Below are positions 55,082 through 64,000 of a DNA stretch of 64,000 nucleotides, one piece after another; the stretch's first letter is position 1, and the number at the start of each line of letters is the position of its first letter. The DNA comes from JBKHYJ01 sp046565505 (lineage in GTDB: Bacteria > Acidobacteriota > Blastocatellia > UBA7656), in assembly GCA_046565505.1 (NCBI GenBank), contig JBKHYJ010000090.1, positions 1 through 64,000 on the forward strand, read 5' to 3'. The position numbers and the translations under genes were made by a program. The notes beneath the pieces were generated by a model. It was not told the origin of the DNA. It saw only the letters and a list, made by a program, of their open reading frames with translations, and searched no databases.

Positions 55082-56062
55082 AGGCTGTTTAAGAAGCGGA
55101 AGCAAGTAGATTTGTTTGCCATTTCGGCGCTATTATGGCTCCCCCACTATCAGGAGGTGCCTCTTATGTCTGCAACTCGACCCCCCTACTCGACCGATCC
55201 TTCGGATGCTGAATGGCGCATACTCGAACCTCTCCTGCCTGAGCAAAGGCCTGGCGGCCGCCGCCGCCTCTACCCAATGCGCGAGATCATCAACGCCATT
55301 CAATACGTACTGCGAAGCGGCTGCGCCTGGCGGCTGCCACCCCATGATCTGCCCCACCGGCGCACTGCTTATGAGTACTTCCGTCTATGGAAAAGAGATG
55401 GCACCCGGGTGCGCATTCATGATCATCTCCACGAACAACTCCGCCTACAGGTGGGGCGCGATGCTCAGCCCTCGGCGGCCATCATAGACTCGCGGTCAGT
55501 AAAGACGACCGAAAAAGGGGGCCTCACGGCTACGACGGGGCGAGGGAGGTTGGTGGCAGGAAACGCCACATTCTCGTTGATACAGCGGGCCTTGTCGTGC
55601 GAGCAGTCGCCCACACGGCAGACATAGTAGATCGTCAGGGGGCATTCTTCATACTGGGGGCGGCCTACCAGATATGTGATCGGCTGAAGCTGATCTGGGC
55701 CGGCCTGGGGTATCGCGGTAAGCAGCTCAGAGAGTGGATAGAGCAGGGATGTGAGTGGGAATTGGATATAGTGAAGCGGCCGAGTAAGTGGGGCCGCTAC
55801 CCAGTAAATGTAGAGCCGCCGCCGACGCCAGCCTTCACTGTGCCGCGACACAGATGGGTAGTCGAGAGGGCCTTCGCGTGGGTCGGGCGGTATCGGAGGA
55901 TGAGCAAAGATTATGAGCACCTGATCGAGAGCAGTGAGGCGATGATGTATCTGACTATGATCCGATTGATGCTGAAGCGACTGGCCGGCAGAGAGCCATA
56001 TGGAGTGCGGAGCCCACAAAGACGGGGCTTAACCGGTTCGGCGAGAGCTTTTTAAACAGCCT
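55082..56062 (+). mobile_element. Complete IS5-family (IS427-type) insertion sequence
   Basis: 981 bp bounded by terminal inverted repeats AGGCTGTTTAAGAAGC (left, 55082-55097) and its complement GCTTTTTAAACAGCCT (right, 56047-56062), 15 of 16 identical. CTAG flanks both ends (55078-55081 and 56063-56066), the YTAR-type target duplication of the IS427 group. The good TIRs and preserved duplication indicate fairly recent insertion. Confidence 0.9.
55166..56055 (+). CDS. IS5-family transposase in two frames
   Basis: ATG 55166 follows AGGAGG at 55152-55157. The first frame gives the N-terminal DUF4096-like part (STDPSDAEWRILEPLLPEQ; NAIQYVLRSGCAWRLPPHD) and the first catalytic Asp in AAIIDSRSVKTTEKGG. 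At AAAAAGGGGG (about 55512-55521) the reading shifts; the other frame continues GPHGYDGAREVGGRKRHILVD and reaches HRWVVERAFAWVGRYRR, which carries the catalytic Glu region, stopping at 56055. Together about 296 residues, normal for the group. The shift lies on an A5G5 run, so it may be a programmed -1 frameshift as known in several IS5 members, or a simple indel mutation. First-frame translation alone ends at 55627. Confidence 0.85.
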
Positions 56063-56828
56063 CTAGTAAGCCAGCCCGAGAGCTACAATATTGAGAATCA
56101 GTAACAACTCCTAGGCCTCGTCAGTAAACTAACAGAAACGGGCTTGCATTCAGATGGGCAATGGTCAATAAGCAACTCAAACTGGCAAAAGACAGGCTCG
56201 CTGCTCGACACTATCTAGTTAATGAAGTGCCTCGGCCGTTCCACCAATCTCACAGGGCATTAGATGAACTCCATCAAAAGCCGCAGGAGGGGCCAGTTGT
56301 TGCCAGTAGCATCGCGAGAGACTCATACAGCACGAACTTGTCGCGCCGTGACCTACGGCGGAGCAAGCCAACTCGATAAGTTGCACACGCACGCACAGCC
56401 TAAGAAACAAGGGCAAAAGCATAAGTCGTAAGGTAAGTCATGTGAACAGAACGCCGCCGAGACTCGTAGCACTGTCCTTGACAAACCTGCCGAACGACCG
56501 TTGTATAAGACTTTCAAAATTGGTCTGCGATTGTCTAATAATTGTACGTGGCGTAAACCCAAGTAAGCCAGAACCGCATTAGGGAGCGAAGCCCGCCACA
56601 CCCTTTCTACCATATTCAGCAATGGCCCCGCACACTTCCAGCAGGCTGTAATGAGCCTACAACCAAATCCCCACGAGTGCCTATGTTTCAGATGGCATTC
56701 TGCGGCAGTGGAATAACCATTGCTGTCTGAATCATTGATAGATACCTTGACCAACACGAGACCTTCGCCGCCCGGCTGCGCGGCCGGTGCTTCCATCTTG
56801 AAACAGAGCCAATTGAAAGGAGAGCGAC
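56063..56828. other. Gap between IS5 element and ferritin-like genes
   Basis: About 770 bases with no gene I can support. Frames of 72 (plus) and 147 codons (minus) lack ribosome-binding sites and familiar motifs. The last ~60 bases hold the GAAAGGAG site of the next gene; no clear promoter. Confidence 0.5.
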
Positions 56829-58055
56829 ATGGCCTTTAATCCGCTTGCCGAGAAAGGCATCCCTATTGAAAAGCAACTGCGCACTTGGGCTGAGCTAAAC
56901 GTTAAGCCATACGACAAGAATACGGTTGACCCGTACACGCGCTGCCGAATAATCGCGATGAATGGGATCGAAGTCGAATCCGTGATTTTCTCGCATCAAT
57001 TCGCGCGGCACACAGATAACCCCGACATCAAGCGGGCGCTTGCCTTCACCCGGCGCATCGAGCAGCAGCAGCAGAAGGCGATCAGCGGGCTGGTCCCCGG
57101 CGACGAGACGACGCTGGAACACACAATCGCCTACGAGCAAGTCGCAGTTGACCTAACGGCGTTTCTCGCGCGTAACGAGCCCGACCCCTACCTGAAGCAG
57201 ACCCTCGACTTCGGACTACTGGAAGACTTCGACCACCTCTACCGCTACGCCAACCTGCTCGATCTGCTCGAAGGCAAGAAAGCAGAGCAGATCACCAGAG
57301 GGCTAACAGAGATCATGCCCGGCCGCCCTACCATCGACGAGCACCGTCACCCGTTCGACGACCTCCGCGCCCATTATGACAAGCACACAGTGGACCCGCT
57401 GTCCCGGTGCCACGTGCTGACGATCACCGCCGCCGAGCAGCAGACGATGAACTTCTACATGAACGTCGGCAACCGCTACGTAGAGCCTATCGCGCGGTCG
57501 CTCTACCAGGAGATCGGCATGATCGAGGAGCAACACGTCACACAATACGAATCGCTGCTCGACCCTCTTGAGTCCTGGTTTCAGCAGGAGGTCTTTCACC
57601 AATATAACGAGTGCTACCTCTATTACTCGTTTATGACAGAAGAGAGCGACCCGCGTATCAAAGCGGTCTGGGAGCTGCACCTCAATCAAGAAATAGAGCA
57701 GTTGCGCTTCGCGTGCGAAATGATGCGCCACCACGAGGGCATAGAGCCGGAAGAGATCTTGCCCGCGACGTTGCCCGAGCCGACTCGCTTCCAGGAGAAC
57801 AAGCAGTACGTGCGCGAAGTCCTAACAAACCAGATTAATCTGCGTACTCAGGGCACACAGTTCGTTCCGCTGGACCAGTTGCCCCAGGACGCCCGCTACT
57901 TTACCTATCAGCAACAGGTCAACGGCGGCGGGATGGTGCCGAGTGAGGATGTCATTGACCAGCACGTTAATGCGCAGGGCGGCGATTACCGTCACCAGAC
58001 CGAGGGGCCGCACCCCGTCAAGCAGTTACAACAAACCGCAACACAGAAGCGGTAA
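56829..58055 (+). CDS. Ferritin-like helical protein, apparent tandem bundle
   Basis: 408 residues, ATG behind GAAAGGAG. It seems to contain two related helical halves, each starting with a similar phrase: PYDKNTVDPYTRCRIIAMNGIEVESVIF (about 27-54) and HYDKHTVDPLSRCHVLTITAAEQQTMNF (about 183-210). Each half has Glu/His-rich helices (LEHTIAYEQVAVD; LEDFDHLYRY; IEEQHVTQYESL; NECYLYYSFMTEE; ELHLNQEIEQL) like the metal-binding helices of the ferritin/rubrerythrin superfamily. The C-terminal ~70 residues are Gln-rich and probably disordered. No signal peptide. It forms an operon with the next gene (8-bp gap). Iron storage, oxidative-stress defence or oxygenase activity are all possible; the exact family is not recognised. 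Confidence 0.75.
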   Translation: MAFNPLAEKGIPIEKQLRTWAELNVKPYDKNTVDPYTRCRIIAMNGIEVESVIFSHQFARHTDNPDIKRALAFTRRIEQQQQKAISGLVPGDETTLEHTIAYEQVAVDLTAFLARNEPDPYLKQTLDFGLLEDFDHLYRYANLLDLLEGKKAEQITRGLTEIMPGRPTIDEHRHPFDDLRAHYDKHTVDPLSRCHVLTITAAEQQTMNFYMNVGNRYVEPIARSLYQEIGMIEEQHVTQYESLLDPLESWFQQEVFHQYNECYLYYSFMTEESDPRIKAVWELHLNQEIEQLRFACEMMRHHEGIEPEEILPATLPEPTRFQENKQYVREVLTNQINLRTQGTQFVPLDQLPQDARYFTYQQQVNGGGMVPSEDVIDQHVNAQGGDYRHQTEGPHPVKQLQQTATQKR

Positions 58056-58063
58056 AGGAGGAG

Positions 58064-58708
58064 ATGATGGACCCGATGATCGTCACGAAGGAATCTGGAG
58101 CGAAGACGATGCCTTTAGGCATGACGGTGGCCGAGCCATCCTGCCAAATGACCAGCGAAGCGCTGATGGCGTTCGCGGACGCGGTCAAAGGTAATAGCAT
58201 TTTCCTCGCCAACCTCTTGAGCGCCTTTTCGGCCCACGAGCGTTGCGGCGTACACCTGTATCGCGCCGCGGCCGGGCTGACGCAGTTTGAGCAATGGCGG
58301 GTAAAGTATGAAGAGTTCGGCGGGCAGACGGCCGAACACCTCCGCATCCTCGGGGAATTGACCATGCAACTGGGCGGGGACCTGATGTATGTCAGCCCGC
58401 AGGCGAGAATGACCGAATTCTTCAACACAAAGTTGATGGAGCCGATTCTATTCTCCGGCTCGGTCGACCTCTTGACCGTGGAGCTTACAACCCTGGAGGC
58501 AGTGTTCCTCGCCGAACAGAAATGCCATGCCAATTGGGAGCTGCTGAAGACGCTCGGGTCTCGCATGGACGACTCGCCGGCCAGGCGAGCGATAGAGCAG
58601 GCCGTGTCACAGGTCGAAGACCAGGAGGATGAGCATGTGCGATGGGCACAGCAGACCTTGAAAACTACACTGTTGGCGCAGATTGCGCCGGGCATGGCAG
58701 CCGGATGA
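58064..58708 (+). CDS. Ferritin-like four-helix protein
   Basis: 214 residues. GGAGGAG abuts ATG 58064; the adjacent in-frame ATG at 58067 has slightly better spacing. After a ~25-residue lead, four long helices carry Glu/His pairs suited to a dinuclear metal site: SAHERCGVHLYR (about 56-67), FGGQTAEHLRIL, TLEAVFLAEQKCHANWELL and EDQEDEHVRWAQQTL (about 190-204). This is the ferritin-like/DUF-type pattern; it lacks C-terminal rubredoxin. Probably works with the tandem-bundle protein encoded 8 bp upstream, perhaps as a hetero-oligomer. Substrate unknown. Confidence 0.72.
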   Translation: MMDPMIVTKESGAKTMPLGMTVAEPSCQMTSEALMAFADAVKGNSIFLANLLSAFSAHERCGVHLYRAAAGLTQFEQWRVKYEEFGGQTAEHLRILGELTMQLGGDLMYVSPQARMTEFFNTKLMEPILFSGSVDLLTVELTTLEAVFLAEQKCHANWELLKTLGSRMDDSPARRAIEQAVSQVEDQEDEHVRWAQQTLKTTLLAQIAPGMAAG

Positions 58709-59576
58709 GCGTGAGAGCGGACGCAAGTAGTAACTCATTGCGACAAATACCTGTTCTCTTAATTCGGCAGAGCCGCGGGGAGAGGCTTACGAAACTGACT
58801 ACAATGAATGACTTCATCTCATGATTTCAATCTTGCTTTTAGTTCATTGTGGCGACAAGGCTGAGCTACCTTAACGTACTGCTAATGCTGTTCGTGCTTT
58901 GGAATGTGCGGCTCGGAGGCCACGCCGCCAAATGCCGGGGCATTCGGTCTGCTCGCATGAGTTTGCGGCCTGATGGTGGGTTGCGCTTTCACCTCCTCGG
59001 CCGGGCCAGTTCGGGCACGCCCTGGGGTTCGGCCCGAAGGTGTTATATCGACCGCGATGGCGGGAGCAAGGTGGTGTTTCAGAGGTTCTCTCTTACGTTG
59101 ACGGCATCGCCGGCCGCGAGTACGCGCATGCGGAAGCGCGCAAGCTTTCAGGCGCGAAGGCCGGCCGGTCTGAGACGCGGCTCGTTCATATCGCGCTACA
59201 CCGACGGCGATGCCATTAACCGAATCGCCCCTTCAACCCCCGTGAGTTTAGGGGCGTGACCTTTGCAATCGGAGTGCAGAGTTAAGTCATTGGTGGGCTA
59301 ATCATGCCGAGACCGGCCGCCTTCCGCCGATGAGGAAGACCGCAACGCCGAATTAGCAAATGGCATATTCGTTGCCTGACTATTCATTCCCGTGATTTAA
59401 CAAGGGGGTTCAATCCTTTGCTCTTAACGCTAATTTAATTAACCTACATGCCACCCGCCTGCGTCGAGAGCAGTTTGCCTATTTCATAAACAGCTTTGCA
59501 ATTGTTGGTGTGGCAGGTCTCAGGATGGTGGATGTACCTGCGCGCCTGCTCGGCACTGATTTCAGGAGGTAGTAGT
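58709..59576. other. Gap upstream of the TonB-dependent receptor
   Basis: About 870 bases. A 136-codon plus-strand frame (58849-59259, GTG-like start, Arg-rich composition) has no motif or good ribosome-binding site, and I do not call it. The receptor promoter should lie in the AT-rich 59380-59480 stretch, but no clear consensus is seen. Confidence 0.5.
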
Positions 59577-62500
59577 ATGTACTCATTCCGCAAGGTGAAT
59601 GCATTAGCATCAGCGATCACCTTATTTCTGTTTTTCTCCCTCGCCCTTCAATCGGCGGCCCCGGTCGCCGCGCAAACCGAAACGGGGCAGCTTACCGTCA
59701 AGTCGCTTGACCCTCAAGGCGCCGTGGTGACGGGGGCCGCTGTGACGGTCAGGTCGGTTGATAGAGGGGCAACGCTTCCAGGCACGACTAACGAGGAGGG
59801 CATAGCGGTCTTCCCGAATTTGCAGCCCGGCTTTTATGACGTGACAGTCACGGCCGCGGGATTCGCAAACGCTACCCAGCGGGTGCAAGTAACGGTCGGC
59901 TCCAGGCCGACTGTGGAGGTGCCGCTCACAGTCACAGGCGCGACGGGCGAGACCGTCACCGTCGTCGCGGAAGGCGGCGTCGAGGTCAATACGCAAACCC
60001 AGGAGCTTTCCAACGTGGTTTCCGGCACCCAGTTGCGTGAGTTGCCGAATCTCACCCGCGACCCATACGGCTTCGTAGGCTTGTCGGCCAACGTGTCGGA
60101 CGCGGACCCGTCTGGGCGCGGGACGGGCTTCGCCATAAACGGCCAGCGCGCCGCGAGCACAAACGTCTTGCTCGATGGCGCGGACAATAACGACGTCTTC
60201 ACGGCGTCCGTGGGACAGCGCGTGCCGCTCGATTCCGTCCAGGAATTTCGCGTAATCACGAGCAACTTTACGGCCGAGTACGGCCGCGCCGCCGGCGGCG
60301 TAGTTAACGTAGCGACCAGGGCGGGAAGCAACGATTTCCGGGGCACTCTTTACGAGTTCAACCGCAACTCCGCCTTCGCTTCCAACAGCTTTGAGAACAA
60401 TGCCAACGGGGTCCCCCTGGGCCAGTTCAACCGTAATCAGTTCGGCTACTCGCTCGGCGGCCCGATCCTCAGGGACAAACTTTTCTTTTTCAGCAGCACG
60501 GAGTGGATAAGGGCCCGCAGCACGGAAAACCAGATCAACCTCGTGCCCACCCCACAACTCCTCGCCGCGTCCGCGCCGGCGACGCAGGCGTTCTTCAACA
60601 CCTTCCCGCTCGCCACACAGATCAGCGGCCGCGTCTTCACAGTGGGCGAGCTGACCGAGCAACTCAACCTCCCGGCGGGCACCGCCTTTACGAACCTCCC
60701 GGCGAACCTGCCGGCCTTCGGCCAGGTGATATACCCCGTGCCAAACGACATCGGCGGCGGGATCCCGCAAAACACTTACCAGACGGTCGCGCGCTTCGAT
60801 TTCAACTGGACTCCGCGGACTCAGCTCTATGGCCGTTACGCGCTCGAAAGCAGCGACTTTTTTTCGGGCACGAACTCTTTCAGCCCGTTCGCAGGGTTCA
60901 ACACGGGGTCGGACATTTTCAACAATAATTTCCTGCTGAACCTCACGCACACGTTCTCGCCCAGCGTCGTGTCGCAGAGCAAGTTCGCCTTTAATCGGCT
61001 GAACAATGGGCAGCCGCTCGGCGCGCAGCCCGCAAGCCCCGGCCTTTACTTCTTCGCCAATCAGCCCGCCACGATAGGCGGCTTCAACGTGGCGCTGCCG
61101 GGTTACCTGCCATTCAATCCGGGCAGCGCCATCCCATTCGGCGGACCGCAGAACCTATTCCAGGCGTATGAGGACGTGAACTACACGCGGGGGCAGCACC
61201 AATTCCGGTTCGGCGGCACCGCGCTTCACATCCAGGACAACCGCACGTTCGGCGCGTATCAGAATGCAGTGCAAACGCTCGGCACGGGCTTCTCCGCGGC
61301 GCTCGCCAACCTGGTACAGGGCAACGTGCGGCAGTTCCAGGTGGCTATTGATCCGCAGGGCAGGTTCCCGGGAGAGGCCATATCCCTGCCGGTGTCTTCC
61401 CCGAACTTCAGCCGCAGCAATCGCTTTAACGAGTGGGCGGCCTACGCCCAGGATTCCTGGCGCATAAACCCGAGGCTGACCGTGAACCTCGGCCTGCGCT
61501 ACGAATACTTCGGCGTGCAGCACAACAAGGACAGGAGCCTGGACGCTAACTTCTACCTTGGCGAAGGCGCGACGCTCCAGGAGCGTATAGCAAACGGGCA
61601 GGTCTTCCGCGCTGAAGAAAGCCCGATAGGGCAGCTCTGGAGGTCGGATAAGAACAACTTCGCCCCGCGGCTCGGGGTAGCGTGGGACCTGTTCGGCGAC
61701 GGCTCGACGAGCGTGCGCGGGGGCTACGGTATAGCCTACGAGCGGAACTTCGGGAACGTCACTTTCAACGTGATTCAGAACCCGCCCAACTACGCGACAC
61801 TGTCAATCACCGCCGGGAGCACGCCGGGGTTTACGACCATCCCCATATCCAGCGCGAACTTCGGCCCGGTGAGCGGGACGGGCGGGACGCTCGCATTACT
61901 GCCCGCGACGTTGCGCGCGGTCAACCCCGACATCTCTACCGCCTACGCCCACACCTGGAGCGCCGCCCTAGAGCGGCAATTGACGAAGAGCGCAATCGTC
62001 TCCCTGGAGTACTCGGGGTCCGCGGGCCGCGACCTTTATTCGATCTCGAATATAAATCGCATAGGCTCGGGGGCGGTCTACCTCGGCAATTCGGACCCGA
62101 CCTCCACGATAAACACTCAATACGGCTCGATCAACTGGCGCGACAACCGGGGAAGGTCTAACTACAATGCGTTCATCGCGGAGATGAACACGAGCCAGTT
62201 GCGAAATCTCGGGCTACAGTTCACGGCCAGGTACACGTACTCCGTGGCAAGAGACAATCTCAGCTCGACCTTCAGCGAGGCGACCAACAACATCAACCTG
62301 GGCTTCCTCGACCCGTTTGACCCTGACCTGGATTACGGCTACGCGGACTTCGACATACGCCACAGGTTCGTCGCGAGCTGGAACTGGGAAGTGCCTTTCT
62401 TCCGCACGGCGAGCGGGTTGACGAACGCGCTGCTCAGCGGGTGGGAGCTGACTGGAATCTTCACCGCCAGGACGGGCAACCCGTTCACGGTCTTCGACTG

Positions 62501-62954
62501 CACCAATGCGGCCTTTGAGGTCTGCCCGCGACTTGTCCCGAGCGGCCCGCTCGAGTTCCGCGGGCAACATGACCCGCAGCAGGTCGCCGGCAGCCCCAAC
62601 CGCTTCACTTACATAGACCTGAGCAATCAGACTCCGGGCAACTTCATCAACCCCGTCACGGGGACCTCGGAATTCGGGCCGTTCCCGGAAAACATGACAC
62701 GCCGGAACCAGTTCCGAGGCCCCGGCGCCTGGAACCTGGATTCGGGCCTGTATAAGAGGTTCAGATTCACGGAGACGACCGGGCTACAGTTGCGCTTCGA
62801 GGTGTTCAACGTCTTCAATCACTCGAACCTCTACGTCATACCGGGCCAGACCGACATCAGCTCATTCGACTTCGTGCCGGCTCGCAGGGGGGTGACTTTT
62901 GGCAACGTCCAAGAGCGCCGCAACGTACAGCTCGCCGCGAAGATCACCTTCTAA
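59577..62954 (+). CDS. TonB-dependent receptor, carboxypeptidase-regulatory (Oar-like) type
   Basis: 1,125 residues from ATG 59577, chosen because AGGAGG precedes it and it opens a clean signal peptide (MYSFRKVNALASAITLFLFF, cleavage near APVAAQ, about 34). Then a CarboxypepD_reg beta-sandwich (about 40-125: GQLTVKSLDPQGA; NLQPGFYDVTV), a plug-like domain (about 140-270: LRELPNLTRDPYG; VLLDGADNND; VQEFRVITSNFTAEYGRAAGG) and a large beta-barrel ending in ...AAKITF, with the terminal Phe of outer-membrane proteins. Such receptors are abundant in Acidobacteriota and take up oligosaccharides, peptides or siderophores; the substrate here is unknown. A strong terminator follows within 50 bp, so it is likely transcribed alone. 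Confidence 0.92.
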   Translation: MYSFRKVNALASAITLFLFFSLALQSAAPVAAQTETGQLTVKSLDPQGAVVTGAAVTVRSVDRGATLPGTTNEEGIAVFPNLQPGFYDVTVTAAGFANATQRVQVTVGSRPTVEVPLTVTGATGETVTVVAEGGVEVNTQTQELSNVVSGTQLRELPNLTRDPYGFVGLSANVSDADPSGRGTGFAINGQRAASTNVLLDGADNNDVFTASVGQRVPLDSVQEFRVITSNFTAEYGRAAGGVVNVATRAGSNDFRGTLYEFNRNSAFASNSFENNANGVPLGQFNRNQFGYSLGGPILRDKLFFFSSTEWIRARSTENQINLVPTPQLLAASAPATQAFFNTFPLATQISGRVFTVGELTEQLNLPAGTAFTNLPANLPAFGQVIYPVPNDIGGGIPQNTYQTVARFDFNWTPRTQLYGRYALESSDFFSGTNSFSPFAGFNTGSDIFNNNFLLNLTHTFSPSVVSQSKFAFNRLNNGQPLGAQPASPGLYFFANQPATIGGFNVALPGYLPFNPGSAIPFGGPQNLFQAYEDVNYTRGQHQFRFGGTALHIQDNRTFGAYQNAVQTLGTGFSAALANLVQGNVRQFQVAIDPQGRFPGEAISLPVSSPNFSRSNRFNEWAAYAQDSWRINPRLTVNLGLRYEYFGVQHNKDRSLDANFYLGEGATLQERIANGQVFRAEESPIGQLWRSDKNNFAPRLGVAWDLFGDGSTSVRGGYGIAYERNFGNVTFNVIQNPPNYATLSITAGSTPGFTTIPISSANFGPVSGTGGTLALLPATLRAVNPDISTAYAHTWSAALERQLTKSAIVSLEYSGSAGRDLYSISNINRIGSGAVYLGNSDPTSTINTQYGSINWRDNRGRSNYNAFIAEMNTSQLRNLGLQFTARYTYSVARDNLSSTFSEATNNINLGFLDPFDPDLDYGYADFDIRHRFVASWNWEVPFFRTASGLTNALLSGWELTGIFTARTGNPFTVFDCTNAAFEVCPRLVPSGPLEFRGQHDPQQVAGSPNRFTYIDLSNQTPGNFINPVTGTSEFGPFPENMTRRNQFRGPGAWNLDSGLYKRFRFTETTGLQLRFEVFNVFNHSNLYVIPGQTDISSFDFVPARRGVTFGNVQERRNVQLAAKITF

Positions 62955-63001
62955 CCGACCCGGCAGAGGTCGGTCAGCCTGAGCTTCGCTCATGAGACTT
63001 C

Positions 63002-63027
63002 CGGGAGCCTTCGGGCTCCCGTTTTTT
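63002..63027 (+). terminator. Rho-independent terminator after the receptor gene
   Basis: CGGGAGCC and GGCTCCCG (63002-63009, 63014-63021) pair perfectly around a TTCG tetraloop, followed by six T. Confidence 0.92.
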
Positions 63028-63253
63028 CGTCCTCGCCTTCGGTAATAAGAAGTGTGCCGGCTCCAAGCCTCCGACCGCCGTCCGCCGCCGACCGCTTTGA
63101 TATATCCAATCGCGGGCGCGTCAAAGGTGCTTCCTCCCAGGGCGCACTTCGTGGTAGCATCCGACCTGCATTCGACACCCTTATCGCAACTAAAACTTTG
63201 CAGTTGTTTCTAGCCGGGCGTGATACGGCCGGCTATGAAAGACGGAGGCCAGG

Positions 63254-64000
63254 ATGGTGTTTCGGTACGCTCTGTCACCGCCGCATCTCGCGAGGCGTCT
63301 GTTTACTTTTCACTCGGCGCTGTGTGCGACGCTTGTGATTATACTCTGCGCGGCAGAAACGCCGGCCCAGTTGAGCGGCACTGTCGATTCCGACGTGCGC
63401 GACCCGGGGACGGGCGGCGCGAACTCTATTCAGGGGCACATCTATTACCCCGGCGGCAGGCTCGCCGACAAGGCGATGAGGGTGAGGCTTCGCGGCGCGC
63501 GGGGAGGCGAGCAGTTTACGATTTCTAATGATAATGGCTCTTTTATTTTCGCCCGATTGCGTGCCGGGAGCTACGATTTAACAATCAACGCAGGAGATCA
63601 GTACGAGCCGGTCGAGCAGAGGGTCGAGATCCTGAGCTCGACAGGCAGCGGCGGTCAAGTGGTTACGGTTCAAATCAACCTGGAGTTGAAAAGAACGTCG
63701 CCTAAGCCTCCGGGAACTGTTGATGCTGCCTCGGCGGGCGTGCCGGAAGCGGCCCTCAACCTTTACAAGAAAGCCCTGGAGTCGGACTCCCGGGGCAACC
63801 GCATGAGGGCGATTGAGCAATTGAAAAAGGCGCTCGTTATTCACCCCGCATTTTTGCCCGCGCTCAACGAGCTCGGCTTGCAATATCTCAGGCTCAAGCA
63901 GCCAGACAAAGCCGTAGGCGCTCTACGATCCGCGCTTGAGCTTGCGCCTGAATCATTCGCCCCGAGGTTGAACTTGGGCATTGCGCTCCTGCACATGAAA
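63254..64000 (+). CDS. Secreted CarboxypepD_reg/TPR protein, 3' end outside window
   Basis: 249 codons visible from ATG 63254 (GGAGG upstream), open at the right edge. Residues about 18-40 form a signal peptide (LCATLVIILCAAETPAQ). A carboxypeptidase-regulatory-like beta-sandwich follows (about 55-145: GHIYYPGGRLADKAMRVRLRG; NGSFIFARLRAGSYDL). Then tetratricopeptide repeats begin at about 165 (ALNLYKKALES; AIEQLKKALVIHPAFLPALNELG; AVGALRSALELAPESFAPRLNLG). Proteins with this combination are common in Acidobacteriota and probably act in the periplasm or at the cell surface as assembly scaffolds. Function not known. It starts 300 bp after the receptor stop, beyond the terminator, so it probably has its own promoter. 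Confidence 0.88.
   Translation, partial: MVFRYALSPPHLARRLFTFHSALCATLVIILCAAETPAQLSGTVDSDVRDPGTGGANSIQGHIYYPGGRLADKAMRVRLRGARGGEQFTISNDNGSFIFARLRAGSYDLTINAGDQYEPVEQRVEILSSTGSGGQVVTVQINLELKRTSPKPPGTVDAASAGVPEAALNLYKKALESDSRGNRMRAIEQLKKALVIHPAFLPALNELGLQYLRLKQPDKAVGALRSALELAPESFAPRLNLGIALLHMK

Noticed and set aside
56353..56796. 147-codon minus-strand frame
   Set aside because: No ribosome-binding site and patchy Cys/Trp-rich composition typical of chance frames; no transposase motif found.
58849..59259. 136-codon frame before the TonB-dependent receptor
   Set aside because: Arg-rich composition, no good start signal and no recognisable domain.
59622..60950. 442-codon minus-strand frame antisense to the receptor gene
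   Set aside because: High-GC shadow of a clearly coding plus-strand gene; low-complexity Arg/Glu/Val composition.

Overview
Organism. The window looks chromosomal and bacterial, Gram-negative, and most like an Acidobacteriota genome (Blastocatellia-type). The main support is the right end: a large outer-membrane TonB-dependent receptor of the carboxypeptidase-regulatory-domain (Oar-like) kind, followed by a secreted CarboxypepD_reg/TPR protein. That pairing is very common in Acidobacteriota, but the assignment is an inference.

Layout. (1) Positions 1-41,885, all on the minus strand: one very large, tightly packed hybrid NRPS/PKS operon running off the left edge. In transcription order it holds: a loading synthase (fatty acyl-AMP ligase, ACP, Gly NRPS module, PKS module with KR and DH); a CmlA-type diiron beta-hydroxylase; a PKS module; aspartate kinase; an EctB-type diaminobutyrate aminotransferase; a bimodular PKS; a membrane-anchored penicillin-acylase-family protein; a two-module NRPS whose A-domain pockets are acidic; and a TubC-docked NRPS starting with a Ser module. 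Read colinearly, the product is an N-acylated Gly-polyketide-(Dab)-(Dab)-Ser-... compound. The operon supplies its own 2,4-diaminobutyrate, and an acylase may remove the lipid outside the cytoplasm.

(2) 42,031-50,578, minus strand: a small ankyrin-repeat protein, then (upstream in transcription) a five-gene cassette. The cassette encodes a QhpD-like radical SAM/SPASM maturase, two peptidase-U32-like Fe-S proteins resembling the UbiV/UbiU hydroxylase pair, an ABC exporter and a cytoplasmic subtilisin-like protease. Radical SAM, exporter and protease are the maturation kit of quinohemoprotein amine dehydrogenase (qhpD, qhpF, qhpE), but no dehydrogenase subunit is present. The U32 pair could stand in for the flavin hydroxylase of that system. 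I consider this the best candidate for an undescribed peptide-modifying system.

(3) 43.8-56 kb: mobile and plasmid-type DNA. It contains a decayed IS630 relic, an IS256 transposase stub, a ParA-like/HTH gene with its own promoter, a replication-initiator-like gene carrying two blocks of 18-bp iteron-like repeats, an unknown gene, and a complete 981-bp IS5-family element with CTAG target duplication. The region has few genes and several gaps without recognisable coding.

(4) 56.8-64 kb, plus strand: two adjacent ferritin-like helical proteins, the TonB-dependent receptor with a strong terminator, and the start of the TPR protein at the right edge.

Limits: domain calls, A-domain codes and motif positions were read by eye. 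No database search was possible, and family names rest on recognised motifs.
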